Of a stretch of DNA of 64,000 bases, positions 1 through 7,654 are shown piece by piece. The stretch is from Flavobacterium taihuense. GTDB lineage: Bacteria > Bacteroidota > Bacteroidia > Flavobacteriales > Flavobacteriaceae. Position 1 is the stretch's first letter. Each line of letters starts with the position of its first letter. A model generated the notes under the pieces. That model had not been told where the DNA came from. It saw only the letters and a list, made by a program, of their open reading frames with translations, and did not search any database. The translations under genes were made by a program, and so were the position numbers. Location of the stretch: positions 127,785 through 191,784 of the forward strand of contig NZ_JAHWYN010000001.1 of the NCBI RefSeq assembly GCF_019351435.1. Reading direction: 5' to 3'.

Positions 1-918
1 AAGATGATTGTCAAATCGTACAAAAGCAGATCGGAGCAAAGTAGAGCTATGTTTTTATTGTCATCAGAGAATTTTTTGCAAGCATACAAAAGAGCTCAGT
101 ATATGAAACAATATACGAGTTACAGAAAAATGCAGGGTGAAGAAATCAAATCCAAAACGGATGAACTTTTAGGGTTTAATGAAAGACTTAACATTCAAAA
201 AGCAGCTAAAAAGAAATTGTTAGCCGAAAACACCAAAGAAAAATTGTCTCTTGAAAAAGAAAAGAAAGAACAATTGAAATTGGTGAATTCAATCAAAAAA
301 GATAAGAAAAAAATCACCGCAGAAATTAAAAGAAAGCAACAGGAATCGCGAGCTATCGACCGACAAATTGATCGTTTAATTCGTGAAGCCATTGCTGAAG
401 CGAATAGAAAAGCAGCTAGTGAAAATGCAAAAGCCAATCCAAATGCTCCCGTAGCGGCGTATACATCATCAAGAATAATCTTGACTGCTGAATCCAAAAT
501 ACTAGCAGATAATTTTAGAGCCAATAGGGGAAAATTACCTTGGCCTGTTGAAAAAGGCTTTGTTTCACTAGGATTTGGTGATCAACCCCATCCAGTGTAT
601 CCAAGTCTTGTGATTCACAATAGTGGAGTGGAAATCACAACAGAACAAGGGGCTAATGCCAGAGCAGTTTTTGGAGGAGAAGTAACCAGTGTTATCGTTT
701 TGTCTCCTGTAAATAAAGCTGTAATGATTCAACATGGTGATTGCTTTACGGTATATCAGAATTTAAGTTCTGTTTTTGTGAGCAAAGGAGAAAAAGTAAA
801 TATCAAACAAAGTTTGGGAAAAATAAGAACTAATGGAGAAGGTAAAACAATCTTGAAGTTTACTATCTCACAAAATACGACCTACAACAACCCAGCATCT
901 TGGTTGTACAATATGTAG
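1..918 (+). CDS. EnvC-like murein hydrolase activator, M23/LytM domain (5' end outside window)
   Basis: Only the C-terminal part is present. The reading frame is open to base 1, and the first codons match the middle of the next gene, so the ATG at base 4 is internal. Residues up to about 140 are a Lys/Glu-rich coiled coil; the last 130 are an M23 (LytM) fold. The metal-binding motifs are degenerate: the HxxxD motif reads HNSGVE, and the second His of HxH is replaced in the segment HGDCFTVYQNLSS. Such degenerate LytM proteins (EnvC, NlpD) activate cell-wall amidases rather than cutting peptidoglycan. It probably acts in the periplasm at division. The next gene is a close paralog with a longer linker. 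Family call is firm; the activator role is inferred. Confidence 0.85.
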   Translation, partial: KMIVKSYKSRSEQSRAMFLLSSENFLQAYKRAQYMKQYTSYRKMQGEEIKSKTDELLGFNERLNIQKAAKKKLLAENTKEKLSLEKEKKEQLKLVNSIKKDKKKITAEIKRKQQESRAIDRQIDRLIREAIAEANRKAASENAKANPNAPVAAYTSSRIILTAESKILADNFRANRGKLPWPVEKGFVSLGFGDQPHPVYPSLVIHNSGVEITTEQGANARAVFGGEVTSVIVLSPVNKAVMIQHGDCFTVYQNLSSVFVSKGEKVNIKQSLGKIRTNGEGKTILKFTISQNTTYNNPASWLYNM

Positions 919-935
919 TTTTTTTAATATCAATT

Positions 936-978
936 GCAGCATTATTTTATTTGCAAAAATAAATTAGTGCTGCTTTTT
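936..978 (+). terminator. Probable terminator between the two EnvC-like genes
   Basis: An imperfect hairpin with GCAGC at 936-940 pairing with GCTGC at 969-973 and an AT-rich stem is followed by TTTTT. It lies just after the first EnvC-like gene, so the two paralogs are probably separate transcripts. Confidence 0.5.
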
Positions 979-994
979 AATAAAAATCATTCAT

Positions 995-1002
995 TAAGTT
1001 TG
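995..1002 (+). promoter_or_regulatory. Bacteroidota -7 promoter element
   Basis: TAAGTTTG matches the TAnnTTTG consensus, 18 bases before the ATG at 1021. No TTG was found at the usual 17-23 spacing. Confidence 0.4.
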
Positions 1003-1020
1003 CACTATATATAATTTGCG

Positions 1021-2448
1021 ATGTTAAAATATTTTCTAAGTTTTATTTTTCTAGTAACAACGGCTGTACTTTGGAGCCAAGACAATCAACAAAAAAAATT
1101 AGAAGAGCGCAAGGCCAAAATTCAACAAGAGATTCGCGAAAATGAAACCAAACTTCAAACGGTAAAGAAAAAAGAAACAACGGCCACTAGAGCGATTGTT
1201 TTGCAAAGTAACAAAATCAAACTTAAAGAAGAATTGATTGCCACCACCGAAAAACAAAAATCACTTCTGGGAAATTCAATTGCAGTTAATCAAACTCAAA
1301 TAGAAAAATTAGAAAAAGAACTACAATTGCTCAAAGAGGATTATGCTAAAATGATTATTCAGTCTTATAAGAGTCGTTCAGAAGAAAGTCGGGCGATGTT
1401 TTTGTTGTCATCAGAGAGTTTTTTACAAGCCTATAAAAGAGCTCAGTATATGAAACAATATACCAATTATAGACACTTGCAAGGACAAGAAATACATTCC
1501 AAAACGAATGTTCTGTATACTTTTAATGCAAAATTAGATGTTCAAAAAAGTGCCAAAGAAGAACTCATAGCCGAAAATGATAAAGAGCGATTGTCTTTGG
1601 AAAAAGAAAAACAGGAGCAATTAAAATTGGTGGAATCTCTAAAGAAAGACAAAAAGAAAATTATTGCCGAGATTAAGAAAAAGCAACAAGAAGCAAGAAC
1701 AATTGATAAAAAAATTGACAAATTAATTCGTGAAGCTATTGCCGAAGCCAATCGAAAAGCGGCTCGAGAAAAAGCGGCGAGGGATAAAGCGAAAGCTGAA
1801 GCTATAGCCAAAGCTAATGCCTTGGAAAGAGCCAAAGCAATAGAAAAGAAAAAGGAAATTGAGAAAGCCAATGCATTGGCGGTAGCAAAAGCAAAAGCGA
1901 ATTCAAAGCCACTTCCAAAACCAATTCCGATACCGAAAGAAGTTGAAAAAGCCATTGCTAAGGTAGAGCCAACTGCTGCACCAGTGGTCGTTTCCTCTAC
2001 TAAAATTGATTTAACTTCCTACGGAAAAGTAGACTCAGATAATTTTAAAGCAAATAGAGGGAAATTACCTTGGCCAGTTGAAAGAGGATATATTTCTTTG
2101 GGTTTTGGAGATCAAGCGCATCCAGTGTATAGAGAATTGCAAATCCACAATAGCGGATTAGAATTTACCACCGATTCGGGAGCCAATGCCAGAGCAGTTT
2201 TTGGAGGAGTAGTATGGAGTGTAATTATTATTTCGCCCGTAAATAAATTGGTAATGTTACAACACGGTGACTTTTTTACAATATACCAAAATCTGAGTTC
2301 AGTGACAGTAAGCAAAGGGGATAAAGTTGGCATAAGACAAAGTTTGGGAAAAATTAAAACCAATGGTGAAGGGAAAACAATTTTGAAATTTGCACTCACT
2401 CAAAACACAACTTATGCCAATCCAAGATCTTGGTTATCGGGAAAATAG
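1021..2448 (+). CDS. EnvC-like murein hydrolase activator, M23/LytM domain
   Basis: This 475-residue exported protein has a signal peptide ending near WSQ (residue 20). A long coiled coil runs from about 22 to 230, a Lys/Ala-rich low-complexity stretch from 230 to 300, a Pro/Lys linker to 320, and a LytM domain fills the last 130 residues. As in the upstream paralog, the zinc motifs are degenerate (HNSGLE near 376; HGDFFTIYQNLSS near 416), so it is probably an amidase activator of the EnvC type and not a hydrolase. The architecture of coiled coil plus degenerate LytM is that of EnvC. The Ala/Lys stretch is much longer than in the first copy, a sign of slippage-type expansion. Confidence 0.88.
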   Translation: MLKYFLSFIFLVTTAVLWSQDNQQKKLEERKAKIQQEIRENETKLQTVKKKETTATRAIVLQSNKIKLKEELIATTEKQKSLLGNSIAVNQTQIEKLEKELQLLKEDYAKMIIQSYKSRSEESRAMFLLSSESFLQAYKRAQYMKQYTNYRHLQGQEIHSKTNVLYTFNAKLDVQKSAKEELIAENDKERLSLEKEKQEQLKLVESLKKDKKKIIAEIKKKQQEARTIDKKIDKLIREAIAEANRKAAREKAARDKAKAEAIAKANALERAKAIEKKKEIEKANALAVAKAKANSKPLPKPIPIPKEVEKAIAKVEPTAAPVVVSSTKIDLTSYGKVDSDNFKANRGKLPWPVERGYISLGFGDQAHPVYRELQIHNSGLEFTTDSGANARAVFGGVVWSVIIISPVNKLVMLQHGDFFTIYQNLSSVTVSKGDKVGIRQSLGKIKTNGEGKTILKFALTQNTTYANPRSWLSGK

Positions 2449-2564
2449 CAGAAATAAATTAATAAAATTTTAAACACTCTTCTAAAAAATATAATTTATA
2501 TTTGATAAAATTTAAACATTAAAATGTTGAAATGAGCATGACCGTAAATTGGTACTAAAAACCA

Positions 2565-2610
2565 GTGTCGATATGCGACTCGAGCGATAGCGAACAGGCG
2601 AAGAAATTAC
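2565..2610 (+). repeat. Possible dispersed element, copy 1 (GATAGCGAA type)
   Basis: The core GCGACTCGAGCGATAGCGAA and the following CGAAG resemble the minus strand at 10468-10512. It is GC-richer than its surroundings and sits just before the Bax-inhibitor gene. Confidence 0.4.
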
Positions 2611-2645
2611 ATATGACCAATAAACAACAATAAATATATCTACCT

Positions 2646-3407
2646 ATGAATTCGAATAACCCATTTTTAAATAACAAAACATTTTCAACCGCTGTTTCTA
2701 GAAAAGATGAAGTGCATCAAGCTACTCTTATTGATGATAATCAAGCCATGACTTTGTCGGGAACTATTAATAGAAGTTTAATTCTTTTTTTATTACTTAT
2801 TGCTTCAGCAACGGTAATTTGGTGGGCTACTTTTAACGGATTGAACCCTATCGTCCCAGCATTTGGAGGTGCTATTGTTGGATTGATTTTAGTGGTAATT
2901 GCTGCGTTCAAGCCTCAATACTCTCCATATTTAGCCCCTGGATATGCATTGTTTGAAGGATTGTTTATTGGAGGTGTTTCGGCTATTTTTGAAGTGCAGT
3001 ATCCCGGAATTGTAACACAAGCTGTTGGTGCGACTTTTGTCACTTTTGCAGTTTGCTTAGGTTTGTATAAGTACAAAATTGTAAAAGTAACGGAGCAATT
3101 CAAATCAGTTGTTGTTGCAGCTACTTTTGCAATTGCGACTTATTATTTAATTTCTTGGGTGTTCTCCATGTTTACCAGTTTCACCCCAGTACATTATGGA
3201 AACTCGATGATGAGTATTGGTATTAGTGTATTTGTCATTGTAATTGCTGCCTTAAACTTGTTCTTAGATTTTGACAGAATAGAAAAAGGAGTTGAGGAAC
3301 AAATGCCAAAATTCATGGAATGGTATGGTGCGATGGGATTAATGATAACTTTGGTGTGGTTGTATATTGAATTTTTAAGATTACTTTCAAAATTGTCTAA
3401 AAAATAG
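2646..3407 (+). CDS. Bax inhibitor-1/YccA family membrane protein
   Basis: This 253-residue integral membrane protein has a polar N-terminus of about 45 residues, then about seven hydrophobic segments (roughly 45-65, 70-90, 100-120, 125-145, 155-178, 190-210, 225-245). The short acidic stretch FLDFDRIEKG between the last two segments is typical of Bax-inhibitor-1 (TMBIM) proteins, which in studied members are pH-sensitive calcium leak channels or modulators of membrane proteases. The physiological role in Flavobacteria is unknown. A strong terminator follows, and the gene seems to be transcribed alone. Confidence 0.85.
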   Translation: MNSNNPFLNNKTFSTAVSRKDEVHQATLIDDNQAMTLSGTINRSLILFLLLIASATVIWWATFNGLNPIVPAFGGAIVGLILVVIAAFKPQYSPYLAPGYALFEGLFIGGVSAIFEVQYPGIVTQAVGATFVTFAVCLGLYKYKIVKVTEQFKSVVVAATFAIATYYLISWVFSMFTSFTPVHYGNSMMSIGISVFVIVIAALNLFLDFDRIEKGVEEQMPKFMEWYGAMGLMITLVWLYIEFLRLLSKLSKK

Positions 3408-3430
3408 GATTCAAAATTTTTGATATAATG

Positions 3431-3462
3431 ATGCCCTTCAGAGATGAAGGGCATTTTTTTTT
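3431..3462 (+). terminator. Rho-independent terminator after the Bax-inhibitor gene
   Basis: ATGCCCTTCA (3431-3440) pairs perfectly with TGAAGGGCAT (3445-3454) around a GAGA loop, followed by a T tract to 3462. Confidence 0.9.
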
Positions 3463-3543
3463 GAATTCAAATAATGCAAAGCGCATATTTTTTTCAAAGT
3501 GTTATTTTATAATGGTATATAAGGATTGTAGCCTTCAAATCAT

Positions 3544-3551
3544 TAAATTTG
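3544..3551 (+). promoter_or_regulatory. Candidate -7 element for hflX
   Basis: TAAATTTG fits TAnnTTTG 18 bases before the chosen ATG (3569). A TTG at 3526-3528 is 15 bases upstream, slightly short of the usual spacing. Confidence 0.45.
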
Positions 3552-3568
3552 CATTCTTATTTAAAGAC

Positions 3569-4810
3569 ATGTTAGAAAAAGAAACAATAAATTTCGAAAA
3601 AACGGCTATTGTTGGTATTGTTACCCAAAACCAAAGCGAAGAGAAACTCAATGAATATCTTGATGAATTGGAGTTTTTGACATTTACCGCAGGAGGAGAA
3701 GTGGTGAAACGTTTTTCCCAAAAAATGGAGCGTCCCAATCCTAAAACTTTCGTAGGGACTGGAAAACTGGAAGAGATTTGTCTTTTTGTAAAGGAGAATG
3801 ATATCTCGACTTTAGTATTTGATGATGAATTATCTCCTTCGCAACAAAAGAATATTTCAAAAATAATCGACTGCAAAATATTAGATCGTACTCACCTTAT
3901 TCTTGATATTTTTGCTCAAAGAGCCGAAACCTCTTATGCCAGAACTCAAGTAGAATTGGCGCAATGCCAATATCTATTGCCTAGACTTTCCGGAATGTGG
4001 ACGCACTTGGAACGTCAAAAAGGAGGTATAGGGATGCGTGGACCCGGAGAAACGGAGATCGAAACGGACAGACGTATTGTTCGTGATCGAATTGCATTAT
4101 TGAAAGAGAAGATTAAAACCATTGATAAACAAATGGGCGTACAACGCAGTAATCGTGGTGCTATGGTTCGTGTTGCTTTGGTTGGATATACCAATGTTGG
4201 AAAATCGACTTTGATGAATGCCGTTGGTAAAAGCGATGTATTTGTTGAAAACAAACTTTTTGCAACATTAGACACTACTGTTCGAAAAGTAGTCATTAAG
4301 AATCTGCCTTTCTTACTTTCGGATACTGTAGGTTTTATTCGAAAACTGCCCACTCAATTGGTTGATTCTTTTAAGAGTACATTGGATGAAGTTCGTGAAG
4401 CCGATCTGTTATTGCACGTTGTTGATATTTCACACCCTGAATTTGAAGATCATATTGCATCCGTAAATCAAACCTTGTTGGATATTAAGGCCAATGACAA
4501 ACCGGTTATTATGGTTTTCAATAAAATAGATGCCTATAAACATTTGACAATTGACGAAGATGATTTAATGACTGAAAAAACTCCAAGACATTTTACACTA
4601 GAGGAGTGGAAACAGACATGGATGCACCGATTAGGAGAGCAAAATGCTTTGTTTATTTCGGCTACTCAAAAAGAAAATTTCGAAGAATTTAGAGAGCGTG
4701 TTTATGAAGCTGTTCGACAAATACACATTACCCGTTTTCCATACAATAAATTTTTATATCCCGATTATAAAGATGCTGTGGAGAAAGAAGATAATGAAGA
4801 TCAAGAATAA
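3569..4810 (+). CDS. hflX: GTPase HflX
   Basis: HflX is a ribosome-binding GTPase that splits or rescues stalled 70S ribosomes, especially after heat stress. The 413-residue product has the HflX N-terminal domain (PNPKTFVGTGK motif), the linker motif GGIGMRGPGETEIETDRR, then a G domain with the P-loop GYTNVGKST near residues 205-213, the switch DTVGFI and the NKID specificity motif. The frame is open further upstream, but an ATG at 3428 would lie inside the terminator of the previous gene. The ATG at 3569 gives a family-like N-terminus and sits below a candidate promoter. Monocistronic; ends in a terminator shared with the convergent DUF3078 gene. Confidence 0.95.
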   Translation: MLEKETINFEKTAIVGIVTQNQSEEKLNEYLDELEFLTFTAGGEVVKRFSQKMERPNPKTFVGTGKLEEICLFVKENDISTLVFDDELSPSQQKNISKIIDCKILDRTHLILDIFAQRAETSYARTQVELAQCQYLLPRLSGMWTHLERQKGGIGMRGPGETEIETDRRIVRDRIALLKEKIKTIDKQMGVQRSNRGAMVRVALVGYTNVGKSTLMNAVGKSDVFVENKLFATLDTTVRKVVIKNLPFLLSDTVGFIRKLPTQLVDSFKSTLDEVREADLLLHVVDISHPEFEDHIASVNQTLLDIKANDKPVIMVFNKIDAYKHLTIDEDDLMTEKTPRHFTLEEWKQTWMHRLGEQNALFISATQKENFEEFRERVYEAVRQIHITRFPYNKFLYPDYKDAVEKEDNEDQE

Positions 4811-4814
4811 CAAA

Positions 4815-4854
4815 AAAGACCTTTTAGTATAGTTGCTGAGAGGTCTTTTTTTTT
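4815..4854. terminator. Bidirectional terminator between hflX and DUF3078 gene
   Basis: AAAGACCT (4815-4822) pairs with AGGTCTTT (4841-4848), extended by a TTTAG/CTGAG inner stem, with T runs on the right and A runs on the left. It can serve both convergent genes. A near-copy of the outer stem occurs at 37610-37642. Confidence 0.85.
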
Positions 4855-4855
4855 A

Positions 4856-5785
4856 CTAAAAATTGTAATTCAGTCCCACGCCAAATACTTCTTTGGTCTG
4901 GAAACCTGCAAAGGCATCATCATCATAAATGGCTTGAAAATTTAGATTCGCTGATAATATTTTGTTGATTTTCATTACTATAATCAAATTGTAATTGATA
5001 TCGATATTTTGTGGGTCTTTCAAATAATTGGAATATAAATTCAAAAGGTTTTCGGCAGTAACGTTTTCCATTATTGCGAATTTATAGTAGGCAGTGGCAT
5101 TGAAACCGAGTTGATACAGCATACTTTTATTGGCATCTACCCCAAAATAACTACCATCCACATAACCAAGAATCGAAGTATAACGACTATCTACAAAAGT
5201 AAATTTGGAGGTTAATGGTGCCAAATTAATTTTAAAACTTTCATTCTTTTTCCAATACATTCCGGGACCAAAAAGCAAGTAGCCAGGAGACATAAAGTTA
5301 GTGTGTTCTTCTCTTATTTCCGCACCATTGACATCTTTGGTATATAAATACCCTTTGGTAAATTGCGTTCTAAAATTTACCAGAAATGAGTAATACCAGT
5401 AGCTTTTTGTTTTTTTGGCTACAATAGAATTGATTTCGAGCTGATCATCAGTTTTCTTTTCAAAACTGGAGTTTTGCGTTTGCAGTAAACCATACGAAGC
5501 CAGAATTCTATTTTCCCATGTATAATCGTCTTTTTTATAATCGATTTTGTAATCCAATCCTAAGTTACCTGAAAAGCTATTTTCGCCTCCGGCAATCCAG
5601 TTATTAAAGTTGGCTTGGTTAAAAAGAAAGGTGACTTTCCCTTTTGACTTCCAACCATTCGGGATAGTGTCATCTATGGTTTTGGCTGCATCTTCTGTTT
5701 TTTTTATTAAATCTTTTTCAGAAGATTGGGCATGGAGAAGAGTTGAAAGGGGGAGCAGACAGACTAACAGTATGATTTTTTTCAT
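4856..5785 (-). CDS. DUF3078 domain-containing exported protein
   Basis: This 309-residue protein has a signal peptide (cleavage after LLHAQ, about residue 20). Strings of alternating hydrophobic and aromatic residues such as NWIAGGENSFSGNLGLDY and a C-terminal GLNYNF point to an outer-membrane beta-barrel. The N-x-W-x-x-GG-x-N/S-x-x-S motif is the hallmark of the DUF3078 family of Bacteroidota. The molecular function is unknown. It is transcribed alone, towards hflX. Confidence 0.85.
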   Translation of the reverse strand: MKKIILLVCLLPLSTLLHAQSSEKDLIKKTEDAAKTIDDTIPNGWKSKGKVTFLFNQANFNNWIAGGENSFSGNLGLDYKIDYKKDDYTWENRILASYGLLQTQNSSFEKKTDDQLEINSIVAKKTKSYWYYSFLVNFRTQFTKGYLYTKDVNGAEIREEHTNFMSPGYLLFGPGMYWKKNESFKINLAPLTSKFTFVDSRYTSILGYVDGSYFGVDANKSMLYQLGFNATAYYKFAIMENVTAENLLNLYSNYLKDPQNIDINYNLIIVMKINKILSANLNFQAIYDDDAFAGFQTKEVFGVGLNYNF

Positions 5786-5807
5786 TGTAAGAGTATTAGT
5801 TCTAATA

Positions 5808-5815
5808 CAAATATA
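5808..5815 (-). promoter_or_regulatory. Candidate -7 element of the DUF3078 gene
   Basis: On the minus strand this reads TATATTTG, a match to TAnnTTTG, 22 bases before the start codon. No well-spaced TTG was found. Confidence 0.4.
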
Positions 5816-5860
5816 ATAAAAAGAATAAATAGCTAGAATTCAATAAGTTAAAAAGTTTGT

Positions 5861-6370
5861 TTATTTTTTAGCCGATTTGTATAAAGGAACAGCCGAACAC
5901 GCTTCTCCATACATGATACTTTTGGCGTAAGGTTGGAGGTATTGTGCTGCCAAAACATAGGCTCGCATAGGAACAGGTTTTCTTGAGCAGCCTTTTATGA
6001 TAACAGGTTTGTCCTTATAGACAGTATAATCGATTTTTGGAAGCAATTCATCGTACAAAGCCGAGTCTAAATCGTCCATATAACCATTTACAATTTTCTT
6101 GGCATAGGGAGCCAAATGCATTGTGACCAATATAATAGCCCACTTTGGGATAATAGCATCGGTACCACATGAAACAGCAACATATTGATCTTGGTATTGA
6201 GACCAATCTTGATTATTAAGTTGTTCCCTAAAGTCTCTTTCTTTTAATAAAAAACCGTCAAAAAGCCATTGCGAAATATCGATTTGCACACGAACTCCAG
6301 CTGGATAATAGTCTTCAAGATCGAAAACTTCCAGAACACTATTCGCTACTTTATTGATTATTTCTTCCAT
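5861..6370 (-). CDS. DUF2480 family protein, end of suf locus
   Basis: This 169-residue cytosolic protein has no signal peptide or membrane segment. Tryptophans and tyrosines are frequent (ISQWLFDGF, NQDWSQYQDQYVAV), and the C-terminal part has conserved-looking Cys residues (VSCGTDA, KGCSRK). I recognise it as DUF2480, found in Flavobacteria next to suf genes. It lies 86 bases after the SufT-like gene on the same strand, with a strong inverted repeat between them. A role in Fe-S assembly or in using Fe-S clusters is inferred from position only. Confidence 0.8.
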   Translation of the reverse strand: MEEIINKVANSVLEVFDLEDYYPAGVRVQIDISQWLFDGFLLKERDFREQLNNQDWSQYQDQYVAVSCGTDAIIPKWAIILVTMHLAPYAKKIVNGYMDDLDSALYDELLPKIDYTVYKDKPVIIKGCSRKPVPMRAYVLAAQYLQPYAKSIMYGEACSAVPLYKSAKK

Positions 6371-6388
6371 TTTTAAATATTTAGTGGT

Positions 6389-6445
6389 CAGTGTTCAGTC
6401 TTTTAGCAATCAGCTTCAAACTGAATACTAAAAGACTGAATACTG
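6389..6445. repeat. Large inverted repeat between SufT-like and DUF2480 genes
   Basis: The 18-base arm CAGTGTTCAGTCTTTTAG (6389-6406) pairs with 6428-6445 at 17 of 18 positions around a 21-base loop. There is no T tract on the minus strand, so it looks less like a terminator and more like an RNA processing or stability element inside the operon, or a dispersed repeat. Confidence 0.8.
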
Positions 6446-6456
6446 CCTACTTTTTA

Positions 6457-6780
6457 TTAAAGCATTCCCAATTCTAATTTTGCTTCTTCACTCATCAAAT
6501 CTTTGCTCCATGGCGGGTCAAAAGTGATCTCTACTTCAGCATCTTTTATGTGTTCGATTGATTTTACTTTTTCCTCTACTTCTCTAGGCAAACTCTCAGC
6601 TACAGGACAGTTTGGAGAAGTAAGGGTCATTAATATTTTTACTTCATAATCGGTATTTACCATTACGTCATAAATCAATCCCAATTCGTAAATATCTACA
6701 GGAATCTCTGGGTCATAAATGGTTTTCAATTTTGCTACAATAGATTCTCCTAATTCTGCGGTGTTTATTTCTTGTTCCAT
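6457..6780 (-). CDS. SUF system Fe-S assembly protein, SufT/MIP18 (DUF59) family
   Basis: This 107-residue protein of the MIP18/PaaD family starts with the typical segment TIYDPEIPVDIYELGLIYDV and carries the LTSPNCPVAE motif with the single conserved Cys. Family members (SufT, Cia2) help mature Fe-S proteins downstream of the SUF scaffold. The ATG at 6780 is chosen over the longer frame at 6807, because the extra residues (MMPRKKTKI) overlap the end of sufE and fall outside the family alignment. It follows sufE by only 4 bases, so the two are probably co-translated. Confidence 0.9.
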   Translation of the reverse strand: MEQEINTAELGESIVAKLKTIYDPEIPVDIYELGLIYDVMVNTDYEVKILMTLTSPNCPVAESLPREVEEKVKSIEHIKDAEVEITFDPPWSKDLMSEEAKLELGML

Positions 6781-6784
6781 AATT

Positions 6785-7210
6785 TTAGTTTTTTTTCTGG
6801 GCATCAAATGCCAAAGCGTACATTTTAATATTTTTAATCATTGATACCAAACCATTGGCTCTTGTTGGCGAAAGATGTTCTTTCAAACCTATTTCGTCAA
6901 TAAAATCGGTATCTGCGTTTAATATGTCAATAGCTTTTTGGTTTGAAAAAGCACGAATCAAAATAGCGATTATTCCTTTGGTCAAAATCGCATCACTATC
7001 GGCAGTAAAGACAATGGTTTCTCCGTTCTGCTCCCCTTGTAACCATACTTTGGATTGACATCCCTTGATTAGGTTATTATCTGTTTTGAATTCCTCTTTG
7101 ATTAAAGGAAGATTTTTGCCTAAATCAATAATGTATTCATAACGTTGCATCCAGTCGTCAAACATGGAAAATTCGTCTATAATTTCGTTTTGTATTTCTT
7201 TTATTGTCAT
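6785..7210 (-). CDS. sufE: Cysteine desulfuration protein SufE
   Basis: SufE accepts persulfide sulfur from SufS and passes it to the SufBCD scaffold. The 141-residue sequence shows the conserved loop IKGCQSKVWL with the acceptor Cys51, and the start MTIKEIQNEIIDEF is typical. The gene overlaps the end of the upstream small exported-protein gene by 4 bases (ATGA), a strong sign of translational coupling. The length is as expected for the family. Confidence 0.95.
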   Translation of the reverse strand: MTIKEIQNEIIDEFSMFDDWMQRYEYIIDLGKNLPLIKEEFKTDNNLIKGCQSKVWLQGEQNGETIVFTADSDAILTKGIIAILIRAFSNQKAIDILNADTDFIDEIGLKEHLSPTRANGLVSMIKNIKMYALAFDAQKKN

Positions 7211-7641
7211 TCTGCTTTTTTTGAAAAGGATAGTATTGTGTTTACTAAATTCTTTATTTTCTCTGGAGGATAGCCATTGTCGAAAGTTTGGCTTTCGTAT
7301 GTTTTTCCTTTATAGGTTATTTTTAGATTGGCCATCGCCGCACCGTCGTAAAAACGCTTTTCAGTAGGAGCTTTTAAATTAGGAATTTCCTCCAAATCCA
7401 CTTTTTGAAATTCCTTGATTAAAGTACTCCATTGAGCATCGGTGAGCGAATTGGAAACGGGTTTCCCATCTCTTGTACTTGTAACTGCTACCGTTTTATT
7501 CTCTATAATCGTACTGTTGTATAATCCTCTTGAATTGGCAGTGTATTCTAATTTAGCAGTTTCCACATCGGCAGTATTAATTTGACTTTGGCAACTTTTT
7601 CCAAGAAACAGGGTTAATAACAAAAGGGATAAAGTTTTCAT
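7207..7641 (-). CDS. Small exported protein or lipoprotein inside the suf operon
   Basis: I do not recognise a named family. The 144-residue product starts with a clear export signal (MKTLSLLLLTLFLGKSCQSQ). The Cys at 17 could be lipidated, but the GKSC box is not canonical. The mature part is polar and predicted beta-rich, with the segment NLKITYKGKTYESQTFDNGYPPEK and no cysteines. It starts 13 bases after sufS and overlaps sufE by 4 bases. A periplasmic product in a cytosolic sulfur-transfer operon is odd; it may be a sensor, or simply a hitch-hiker. Function unknown. Confidence 0.75.
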   Translation of the reverse strand: MKTLSLLLLTLFLGKSCQSQINTADVETAKLEYTANSRGLYNSTIIENKTVAVTSTRDGKPVSNSLTDAQWSTLIKEFQKVDLEEIPNLKAPTEKRFYDGAAMANLKITYKGKTYESQTFDNGYPPEKIKNLVNTILSFSKKAE

Positions 7642-7654
7642 ATAGTTTTAGGTT

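Noticed and set aside
1542..1955. A 137-codon open frame on the minus strand
   Set aside because: It is the mirror of the Lys/Ala-rich part of the EnvC-like gene and has the skewed composition of a shadow frame.
3428..3568. N-terminal extension of HflX
   Set aside because: It would begin inside the terminator of the previous gene and does not fit the family start.
6781..6807. Longer start for the SufT-like protein
   Set aside because: The extra residues overlap sufE and lie outside the conserved family start.
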